Part shown: positions 1-5,551 of the stretch, one piece after another
Numbering within the stretch: the stretch's first letter is position 1
Layout of the letters: every line of letters begins with the position of its first letter
Assembly (NCBI GenBank): GCA_910587355.1
Contig: CAJUKF010000027.1
Span: 1-35,202, forward strand
Reading direction: 5' to 3'
Length of the DNA stretch: 35,202 nt
Origin: an uncultured Muribaculaceae bacterium
GTDB lineage: Bacteria > Bacteroidota > Bacteroidia > Bacteroidales > Muribaculaceae
Notes under the pieces: generated by a model
The model's database searches: none
Told to the model about the DNA's origin: nothing
Seen by the model: the letters and a program-made list of their open reading frames with translations, nothing else
Made by a program: the position numbers and the translations under genes

Positions 1-50
1 TCAGCTGAAATTTAGATGTTTAACAGCATAATATTAATTTTTGTCATCTA

Positions 51-263
51 CTAAACGGCAAAATATTTACCGGATTGCTTGTTGCTGTAACCGTTCTCTT
101 CATAAAGATAGTTGTAATGTCCGTTAGCTTTTAGGTCTAACGTAACATTAGGCTGTTCCCAAATCCCAATCAATAAGGAGTTATTAACGGTCATATTGCG
201 ATGTGTGGAGCAAGATGCCATGAGTATTGCCAGTGCTGATAATATGTAGATTGCTTTCTTCAT
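51..263 (-). CDS. small lipoprotein, possibly truncated
   Basis: This is a 70-residue protein with a type II signal peptide: a Lys-Lys N-terminus, a hydrophobic core and the lipobox LMASC at about residues 14-18. It is therefore predicted to be a membrane-anchored lipoprotein. The mature part (about 50 residues) contains a GIWEQ...LDLKANGHY stretch that resembles the first strands of lipocalin-like or copper-resistance NlpE-like lipoproteins, which are normally 120-150 residues long. The stop at 51-53 therefore suggests either a natural mini-lipoprotein or a decayed, truncated gene. It is the last gene of a minus-strand run of six small genes (1966 to 51), 62 bp after the 98-aa gene. Function is not known. 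Confidence 0.6.
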   Translation of the reverse strand: MKKAIYILSALAILMASCSTHRNMTVNNSLLIGIWEQPNVTLDLKANGHYNYLYEENGYSNKQSGKYFAV

Positions 264-325
264 CTGTCTTTATCCATTATTTTGTCAAAGATATATTCTT
301 TTGAGCCGTTGGTATCCTAATAGAT

Positions 326-622
326 TTACATTGGACGATTCTTGGCTAAATTAGTCAGCATTTCAGTGTCGGCTATTATCTGATAGATAGACTTCGTTGC
401 CCCCATAAACTGGAAGTCAGCACATTCTACAGTATTTCCTGAAGATTCAACTATTTCCCGAATGGCATTTAATTCAGACATTATATTGTTAGCAAGCTCA
501 TTGCAGTATGCTCTGTCTGTTCTGGCACGATATCCAACCATGATGTCGTTAAACATAGGTTCAATTTTACGCAGATGACTGTAAATCTTACCTATGGCGT
601 TAAAACTACCAAATAATCCCAT
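326..622 (-). CDS. hypothetical small helical protein, MGLF/YCN/FMG family, copy A
   Basis: This 98-residue protein has no signal peptide or membrane segment and is predicted to be largely helical. It is a paralogue of the gene at 1332-1634. Both start MGLF, keep N8, K12, L17 and E21, share the motif YCN (39-41 here, 42-44 there) and share FMG (72-74 here, 70-72 there). The lengths are nearly the same (98 and 100 residues). I do not recognise the family. It lies in a compact minus-strand operon, with the secreted 131-aa protein starting just upstream. The MGLF start with alternating hydrophobics could form an amphipathic N-terminal helix, but this is inference. Confidence 0.65.
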   Translation of the reverse strand: MGLFGSFNAIGKIYSHLRKIEPMFNDIMVGYRARTDRAYCNELANNIMSELNAIREIVESSGNTVECADFQFMGATKSIYQIIADTEMLTNLAKNRPM

Positions 623-626
623 TTCT

Positions 627-1022
627 TTAATTTTTATTCATATAAGTGATTTTGACTGTGATGTTATCTTCCGTTTCTAAATAAATTATCTTTGAAACAA
701 TTCCATTAAAAACGGAAGCCTCCATAGAATATTTGAGATTACCGTATTGTCCTGACTGATAATATTTATTATTTGATTGATTAAGTGTTAATTTCCTATC
801 CCCATTCCTAACAATAACTGTATTTGAAATGCGGTTATATGTTGCACTAAAAATGGGAAGTCCACTTAAATCCGGAATTCTAATCGATTGACCATATTTT
901 ATGGCGAATGCTTCCGTTGGATAAAGCATCGTTATGTCATTGATATTCTGACCATTTACAACATTGCTATTTGCAAAGCAAAACAGAAATGCTATCAAAA
1001 TTAATAACAAACACTTCTTCAT
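627..1022 (-). CDS. hypothetical secreted protein
   Basis: This 131-residue protein begins at the ATG at 1020-1022. That start is preferred over the in-frame ATG at 1124, because it places a clean signal peptide at the N-terminus (MKKCLLL, hydrophobic core, then a likely cleavage after NVVNGQ) and because the longer version would overlap the upstream gene by 88 bp. The mature domain of about 105 residues is rich in beta-type sequence and Tyr/Asn (TVIVRNGDRKLTLNQSNN, LKYSMEASVFNGIVSKIIY), which suggests a small all-beta exported protein. I do not recognise the family. It sits 14 bp after the 97-aa gene and 4 bp before the 98-aa gene, so it is probably co-transcribed with them. Confidence 0.65.
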   Translation of the reverse strand: MKKCLLLILIAFLFCFANSNVVNGQNINDITMLYPTEAFAIKYGQSIRIPDLSGLPIFSATYNRISNTVIVRNGDRKLTLNQSNNKYYQSGQYGNLKYSMEASVFNGIVSKIIYLETEDNITVKITYMNKN

Positions 1023-1036
1023 AGGTGTATTCAAAA

Positions 1037-1330
1037 TTACATCATTTCTATAAAAATCTCCACTATAGGCGTTACGTTCCTCAGAGAAGTAAAGTTTCCG
1101 CTTCTTGGAAGTCCAGGATTCCACTCAACGGTTTCCCAGCCTTGAAAGTTCCCTTTCCTACAAATATCAAGAACATTTCTTAGTTGTATGGAAAGTTCTT
1201 GTTTTAATTGAACTCTTGATTTTGTAGTAGTATCAACTCCTATAGCCTGACGATATAACGAAGCCAGAAGGTGTATTTCTTTCTGTAATTCCTCTTTGGA
1301 GTATTTTCTACCAAGTCCAAAAAATCCCAT
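1037..1330 (-). CDS. hypothetical small protein, MGFF N-terminus
   Basis: This 97-residue protein starts MGFFGLGRKYSKEELQKE. The first few residues resemble the MGLF start of its two neighbours, but the YCN and FMG motifs are absent. The first 60 residues look helical (KEELQKEIHLLASLYRQ, then QLRNVLDICRKG). The second part is Trp/Pro/Gly rich (GWETVEWNPGLPRSG), so it may be a small two-part domain. It has no signal peptide or membrane segment. It follows the gene at 1332-1634 with a single base between stop and start, which strongly suggests translational coupling in one operon. Function is unknown. Confidence 0.6.
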   Translation of the reverse strand: MGFFGLGRKYSKEELQKEIHLLASLYRQAIGVDTTTKSRVQLKQELSIQLRNVLDICRKGNFQGWETVEWNPGLPRSGNFTSLRNVTPIVEIFIEMM

Positions 1331-1331
1331 A

Positions 1332-1634
1332 TCAGTATCCGTTTCTTGTAATTATTGCATTAGCACTTTGGAGTGCTTCGTTAAACAACATAGCAAGCTC
1401 CATAACTCGCATTTTTCTGCCCATAAATGTGTACATGGAAATTTCTGCAGTTTTACTTTGCTGTACTGTTTCAAGAAATGTTCTTACAAGCGACGCCGCA
1501 TCATTACAATATGAACGAGCAGCGGAATAATTGCATATATCCATGTTAGTCTGTAATCGGCCTATTGTGTATTCAAGGCGTTTAAGGGTGTCATTCGCTT
1601 TTGACAGAGAGTTATATGCGTTGAATAGTCCCAT
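1332..1634 (-). CDS. hypothetical small helical protein, MGLF/YCN/FMG family, copy B
   Basis: This 100-residue protein is predicted mostly helical and cytoplasmic. It is paralogous to the 98-aa protein at 326-622: MGLF start, N8, K12, L17, E21, YCN at 42-44 and FMG at 70-72 are in register, while the rest has diverged considerably. This suggests an old duplication rather than a recent copy. It lies 5 bp after the 108-aa gene and 1 bp before the 97-aa gene, within the same minus-strand operon. No known family was recognised. The conserved Cys-Asn and Met-Gly positions are the obvious candidates for functional residues. Confidence 0.65.
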   Translation of the reverse strand: MGLFNAYNSLSKANDTLKRLEYTIGRLQTNMDICNYSAARSYCNDAASLVRTFLETVQQSKTAEISMYTFMGRKMRVMELAMLFNEALQSANAIITRNGY

Positions 1635-1639
1635 AATGA

Positions 1640-1966
1640 TTAAATGTTTGTGATTAGACCTCCTTGGTCTAATGTAGACACTACATAATATGTCGCAGTC
1701 TCACAGTCAGGAACTTTCTGTAAAACTTCAAAAAGAAAAGATTTTACAAAAATTTTTTTTCGAGAATCCATCTGTCTAATTGTAAGAAATGGATTCACTT
1801 CTAATCCTGAAAGGGTGATGTTTATGGAAGTGCCAAGTTTCGCACATGCTTCTTCAGCATATCGCTCATATTGACTTTTAGAGATATGCCCTTCTTTATA
1901 ACCGGCTTGTAGTATTCCGACTGCAAGCATTGCTAAAACAAATTGCTCCGTTCGATTGAAAGCCAT
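1640..1966 (-). CDS. hypothetical small protein, first gene of the small-protein operon
   Basis: This 108-residue protein heads the six-gene minus-strand cluster. The N-terminal half is helical (TEQFVLAMLAVGILQAGYKEG, then ISKSQYERYAEEACAKLG). The second half alternates hydrophobic and polar residues (KIFVKSFLFEVLQ, ETATYYVVSTLDQGG) as expected for a small alpha/beta domain. It has no signal peptide. The closest upstream signal on this strand is a TAACTTTG -7 box at 2303-2296, which would give a leader of about 325 nt containing the long palindrome at 2020-2240. The family is not recognised. AT-rich composition matches the rest of 1-2490 and contrasts with the genes to the right. Confidence 0.6.
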   Translation of the reverse strand: MAFNRTEQFVLAMLAVGILQAGYKEGHISKSQYERYAEEACAKLGTSINITLSGLEVNPFLTIRQMDSRKKIFVKSFLFEVLQKVPDCETATYYVVSTLDQGGLITNI

Positions 1967-2019
1967 TAGAATTCATGTGTCTCTCATCCTCCGTTGAAAC
2001 GGTTAAATTATGGATATAA

Positions 2020-2240
2020 AAAAGGTGTGAGGATTGTATCTTGTTTTATCCGTTATTCAGGTCTTCGCATTACCTTACAGCATGGATAAAACAATAGCCC
2101 CACACCGATAAAGCGATATAAGCTGTCAGTCACGACAGAGTATAAGCTATCGATGTAGGTGCTATTGCCAATCTCATCTTCATGCTGTAATCAAAGTTGC
2201 GAAGTTTGAATAACGAAGATAAAATTCAATAACACCTTTT
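2020..2240 (-). ncRNA. 221-bp imperfect palindrome; predicted long hairpin in the leader of the small-protein operon
   Basis: The segment folds back on itself around its centre at 2130/2131. Nested pairings seen directly are 2020-2028 with 2232-2240, 2044-2050 with 2218-2224, 2051-2059 with 2207-2215, 2063-2069 with 2198-2204, 2075-2084 with 2181-2190 (10 bp perfect), 2092-2098 with 2161-2167, 2106-2110 with 2148-2152, and 2123-2127 with 2134-2138 around a 6-nt loop. No ORF occupies it. It lies between a candidate minus-strand promoter (2303-2296) and the ATG at 1966, so it may be a structured 5' leader or processed RNA. Equal alternatives are a MITE-like insertion with AAAAGGTGT terminal repeats or a DNA cruciform. 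The family is unassigned. Confidence 0.6.
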
Positions 2241-2295
2241 AATAAAAAGTCTGATTCACATGTACCAACTCTATGGCACGCTTGTAAATCTGGCG

Positions 2296-2303
2296 CAAAG
2301 TTA
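2296..2303 (-). promoter_or_regulatory. candidate promoter -7 box for the small-protein operon
   Basis: On the minus strand this reads TAACTTTG, matching the Bacteroidetes -7 consensus TAnnTTTG. No good TTTG is found 19-21 bp upstream, so the promoter is only partly supported. Transcription would start near 2290 and run through the palindrome before the first ORF. Confidence 0.4.
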
Positions 2304-2390
2304 ACAAAAAATGTCATTGGTGGGGCTATGCGAAAGCATAAAATTCAGTCCATATGTTCTATAACATAATTAAGTATTTTGGGAAAGGAA

Positions 2391-2427
2391 AATCGGACAT
2401 TCCCCAAAGATAGAGGAATGTCCGATT
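2391..2427 (-). terminator. rho-independent terminator of the GH95 gene
   Basis: A perfect 13-bp inverted repeat (2391-2403 with 2415-2427, 11-nt loop) lies 65 bp beyond the GH95 stop. On the minus strand it is followed by a T-rich run (TTTTCCTTT). The stretch from 2428 to 2491 shows nothing else. Confidence 0.7.
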
Positions 2428-2491
2428 AGAGATTGTTTATGTAGAATTAAGAACGAAGATTTACACTTCATTAATATCTTGGTATAATGTC

Positions 2492-4888
2492 TTAATCAGT
2501 CAGAGTGTAGGGCTGTCCTTTTTTCAGTTTTAACATACGGGTCTGACCGTTTATTGTCACGTCCATCATAACATTATGGTCGGGTGTCAGAACGGCTTTG
2601 TAGTTCTTGCCGCCGTTTTTCCATTCTATATCTACGGTGACACCGCCACGGGCACGCAGGCCTTCGACAGAGCCTTGTTTCCACTGCTCGGGCAAAGCCG
2701 GCAAGAGAGTGATATGTGCGCCTGTGCTTTGGAGCAACATCTCCGCAACACCGGCCGTTCCGCCGAAATTACCATCAATCTGGAATGGAGAGTGTGCATC
2801 GAACAGATTGGGATATGTGCCGCCTCCGCGATGCGCGTCGGGTCCTTCGTAATCGTCAGGGCTCACGTAACGCAGCAGACGGCGATACATCTTATAAGCC
2901 TGCTTATTGTCGAGCAGACGCGCGAAAAGATTGATTCGCCAGCCGGCACTCCAGCCGGTTGTCTCAAAGCCACGCAATTCAAGCGTGCGGCTTGCCGCTG
3001 CCGCTAATTCAGGTTTTACAGAGGGGGTAATCTGGTGGCCCGGATAGACGCCGAAGAGATGCGACTGGTGGCGGTGCGTGGGTTCCCATTCATCCCAGTC
3101 GAGCCACCATTCCTGTAACTGACCTTTTGAGCCGACTTTGTAAGGAGCCAGTCTGCCGAGAGTCTCGCCTGATTTATTAATGAAAGCTTTATCGCGGTTA
3201 AGCACTATTGCCGCCACCATAGCATCGGTAATGCATTCGCGTGCAATGGCAAGGTCGGAAGTCGTGCCGTAAGATGTCGCCGCACACTTATCGTCGGACA
3301 ACTTGAAATGATTCTCAGGCGACGTACCCGGTGAAGTCATCAGATAACCATCTTTCTCAATAAGCCAGTTGAGGCAAAAAGTTGCGGCACCTTTAAGAAC
3401 GGGATAATACTTTTTGAGAAATTCCTTGTCTCCCGTGAACACATAGTGCTCCCAGATATGGGTGGCAAGCCATGCACCGCCCAGCTGCCAGTTGGCCCAT
3501 ACAGCATCTCCCGAACCGAGGCCTACAGGCACGCACATTCCCCATATATCGGAATTGTGGGCCATATTCCAGCCGTCCTCGATACCATAGAACTCTTTGG
3601 CTGCGCGTGCTCCGTTTGTCGAGGCATTGGCTATGAAGTCGATAAGCGGCATATGCAGTTCACTGAGGTTTGTCACCTCTGCCGGCCAGTAATTCTCCTC
3701 AAGATTGATGTTGACTGTGTAATTGGAGCTCCATGGCGGAAGCATCGATTCGTTCCAAAGTCCCTGAAGGTTGGCAGGCACGCCCGATGTGCGCGAACAA
3801 GATATAAGCAGATAACGTCCGAACTGGAAGTACAGGGCTTCGAGTTCGGGGTTGGGAGCCGCATCGGGAGAGGAGTAGAGCAGAAGCTGTTCGTCGGTAG
3901 GCAAAGCGGATATCGCCGGGTCTGTCGTTCCGAGGTCGAGATTAACGCGTCCGAAGAGATTGCCATAATCCTGCATATGGTTGAGCAGCAAAGCATTGTC
4001 GTCTTTAGACAATGCCGATGACATATTGCGTTCGGCAATCGCACGGTAATCCTTGCCTTGAGTCGCAGGATTCTTGTCAAAACCATTGAAACTCGTCTCG
4101 TTGGCAAGCAGTACTGTTGCCTTGCGGGCACCTCTGACATGGATTCCATTCTTATCAGAGGTCACGGTGCCGTCGGGTGACTGCACGCGTATTTCAGTGG
4201 CAAAACGAGTGCCGCGGGCCGGGTCATACATATGTTTTTGCGAATCGGGTACTTCACCGTAATAATGAGGATAGGATTTATATGCCGTATATCCCGACGC
4301 AGTAATGCCATTGCTGAGGGATTCAGTCTTATAGGGCAACTGTGTGTTGAATTCGACATCGAAATTCATGCCATCAGGATTATCCGTAGAAAGCATGACA
4401 ACAATTACTGAGTCGGGTGAGGACGCGAAGTAAGTGCGATGATAAGAATAAGGCCCCGAAGTAAACGATGATGTTGCCAGAGCGGTCGAGAGGTCGAGTT
4501 CCCGACAGTAATTAGCCGTTTTACCCGGCAAATCAAATTTTAAAAGGAGATTGCCAAGAGGCTGATAATTCTCGCTATAATGTCCTTGAAGCGCTTTCTG
4601 AGCCTGGTCTGCCTCTGCATATTTTCCTTCATCAAGCAGGCGGCGTACATTGGCCAGAGCATCGGAGTGCCCGGGGTAGCTGGTGGTATCGGGCTCACCC
4701 GTCCAGAGGGTTATATCGTTGAGCGACAGCCGGTCGTATTCGGGCTCGCCATAAACCATAGCTCCGATTTTACCGTTGCCGATTGGGATTGCTTCTTCGA
4801 AATACTGTGCGGGGCGGTTATAATGAAGTTTAAGCGGACTTTTTGAATATGCATGCGTACAGCACAGGAGCAAAGCCGCGGCAGTCAA
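2492..4888 (-). CDS. GH95 family glycoside hydrolase (alpha-L-fucosidase type), secreted; start uncertain
   Basis: This is a full-length GH95 enzyme of about 800 residues. The family hydrolyses alpha-1,2-fucosides or related alpha-L-galactosides of host glycans and plant xyloglucan. Visible family signatures are the N-terminal beta domain (EAIPIGNGKIGAMVYG), the N-x-N motif in NINLEENYWPAE (near 3700), the catalytic-acid motif TSPENHF (near 3320) and the QIDGNFGG Asp motif (near 2770). A hydrophobic secretion signal (AKFILTAAALLLCCTHAYS) precedes the domain, but there is no in-frame ATG between the tRNA and it. The given start is an in-frame TTG. In-frame ATGs at 5065 and 5035 would translate the antisense strand of tRNA-Pro, and ATG 4929 is off-frame by one base across an 8-T run. 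Export to the periplasm or surface is inferred. Confidence 0.85.
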   Translation of the reverse strand: MTAAALLLCCTHAYSKSPLKLHYNRPAQYFEEAIPIGNGKIGAMVYGEPEYDRLSLNDITLWTGEPDTTSYPGHSDALANVRRLLDEGKYAEADQAQKALQGHYSENYQPLGNLLLKFDLPGKTANYCRELDLSTALATSSFTSGPYSYHRTYFASSPDSVIVVMLSTDNPDGMNFDVEFNTQLPYKTESLSNGITASGYTAYKSYPHYYGEVPDSQKHMYDPARGTRFATEIRVQSPDGTVTSDKNGIHVRGARKATVLLANETSFNGFDKNPATQGKDYRAIAERNMSSALSKDDNALLLNHMQDYGNLFGRVNLDLGTTDPAISALPTDEQLLLYSSPDAAPNPELEALYFQFGRYLLISCSRTSGVPANLQGLWNESMLPPWSSNYTVNINLEENYWPAEVTNLSELHMPLIDFIANASTNGARAAKEFYGIEDGWNMAHNSDIWGMCVPVGLGSGDAVWANWQLGGAWLATHIWEHYVFTGDKEFLKKYYPVLKGAATFCLNWLIEKDGYLMTSPGTSPENHFKLSDDKCAATSYGTTSDLAIARECITDAMVAAIVLNRDKAFINKSGETLGRLAPYKVGSKGQLQEWWLDWDEWEPTHRHQSHLFGVYPGHQITPSVKPELAAAASRTLELRGFETTGWSAGWRINLFARLLDNKQAYKMYRRLLRYVSPDDYEGPDAHRGGGTYPNLFDAHSPFQIDGNFGGTAGVAEMLLQSTGAHITLLPALPEQWKQGSVEGLRARGGVTVDIEWKNGGKNYKAVLTPDHNVMMDVTINGQTRMLKLKKGQPYTLTD

Positions 4889-4894
4889 AATAAA

Positions 4895-4926
4895 TTTGGC
4901 GGAATGAAAAAAAAGACGTAAATTTG
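4895..4926 (+). promoter_or_regulatory. promoter of tRNA-Pro
   Basis: TTTG at 4895-4898, a 20-bp spacer and TAAATTTG at 4919-4926 fit the Bacteroidetes promoter consensus exactly. Transcription would start about 4 bp before the tRNA. The whole promoter lies inside the signal-peptide-coding end of the opposite-strand GH95 gene. Confidence 0.75.
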
Positions 4927-4936
4927 CATCCGTTTC

Positions 4937-5010
4937 CGGGGCGTAGCTCAGTCCGGTAGAGTGCCTGGTTTGGGACCAGGTGGTCGCAGGTTCGAATCCT
5001 GTCACCCCGA
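4937..5010 (+). tRNA. tRNA-Pro (anticodon TGG)
   Basis: This 74-nt cloverleaf has a CGGGGCG acceptor arm paired with CACCCCG plus discriminator A (one C-A mismatch), a D arm beginning GCTC, an anticodon stem CCTGG/CCAGG with a 7-nt loop TTTGGGA giving anticodon TGG, and a T arm containing GGTTCGAATCC. CCA is not encoded. It is followed by a T-rich run (5020-5034) that may end transcription. The antisense strand encodes the 'GVTGFEPAT' peptide often seen in mis-called proteins that run across tRNA genes. Confidence 0.97.
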
Positions 5011-5091
5011 CAATACGACTTTTACTTTTTTTCATAAGATTTAGAAGTCTTGATATTTTTATCATAAATGTTTGCGGACATGTTTGTCGTA

Positions 5092-5123
5092 CAAAGTTAT
5101 GCAAAATCCCGCTTGCCTGCAAA
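5092..5123 (-). promoter_or_regulatory. consensus minus-strand promoter reading through tRNA-Pro antisense towards GH95
   Basis: On the minus strand, TTTG (5123-5120), a 20-bp spacer and TAACTTTG (5099-5092) form an exact Bacteroidetes promoter. Initiation near 5085 would produce RNA antisense to the whole tRNA-Pro and then the GH95 mRNA. It is the only good promoter upstream of GH95. Confidence 0.6.
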
Positions 5124-5145
5124 CTTTTAAGAATCCCAATCACAC

Positions 5146-5547
5146 ATGAACTGGATAAGCGTAATCGCCGTTTTTGTTGGAAGCGGTCTTGGCGGCGTAT
5201 GTCGTTATCTGACCGGGAAAGCTCTTCAGGCACACGTCGGCGCGACACTCTTCCCGTGGGGTACGTTTGCCGTAAATATCACCGGATGCTTTCTCATCGG
5301 TCTGTTGTACGGGCTTTTTGACCGTTACGCGACCACTCATGCGGACAATTGGCTGCTTTCACCGCAGTTGAGACTGCTGCTCACAGTCGGTTTCTGCGGA
5401 GGCTTTACCACCTTCTCCACATTTATAAATGAGAATTATCTGCTTTTCCAGTCATCAAATCTGCCATTAGTAGCCGGATATGCGGCTCTGAGTATTGCGG
5501 CAGGTTTTATACTGCTGTATGCCGGCTATATGGTAAGCAATATCTGA
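5146..5547 (+). CDS. crcB: fluoride ion channel CrcB/FluC
   Basis: This 133-residue membrane protein of the CrcB/FluC family exports fluoride as a dual-topology dimer. Four hydrophobic segments are visible. Family hallmarks are the VN-x-x-G motif (AVNITGCFLIG, 42-52) and the polar-track motif GFCGGFTTFSTF (82-93) that carries the channel Phe and Thr residues. Length is typical. The start ATG is 136 bp after the tRNA-Pro, with no obvious own promoter on this strand, so read-through from the tRNA unit is possible. There is no crcB-type fluoride riboswitch upstream. It converges on nhaC with only 4 bp between the two stop codons and no clear terminator between. Confidence 0.93.
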   Translation: MNWISVIAVFVGSGLGGVCRYLTGKALQAHVGATLFPWGTFAVNITGCFLIGLLYGLFDRYATTHADNWLLSPQLRLLLTVGFCGGFTTFSTFINENYLLFQSSNLPLVAGYAALSIAAGFILLYAGYMVSNI

Positions 5548-5551
5548 GCGA

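Noticed and set aside
2576..4021. Plus-strand frames opposite GH95 (143 and 191 codons)
   Set aside because: The minus strand carries a full-length, motif-complete GH95 enzyme; these are mirrors.
1..4936. Integrative island inserted at tRNA-Pro
   Set aside because: Integration normally uses the 3' end of a tRNA, here at 5010 and facing crcB, not the AT-rich side. No integrase or repeat of the tRNA 3' end was seen.
5011..5145. Possible fluoride riboswitch before crcB
   Set aside because: The GG-GATGG core and pseudoknot sequence of the crcB motif are not present; the region is mostly AT-rich and holds a minus-strand promoter.
4889..5248. N-terminal extension of the GH95 frame (up to the ATG at 5248) including the peptide GVTGFEPAT
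   Set aside because: This part is the antisense strand of tRNA-Pro and of the start of crcB. The GVTGFEPAT-type peptide is a known artefact of translating tRNA genes backwards, and it would bury the signal peptide inside the protein.
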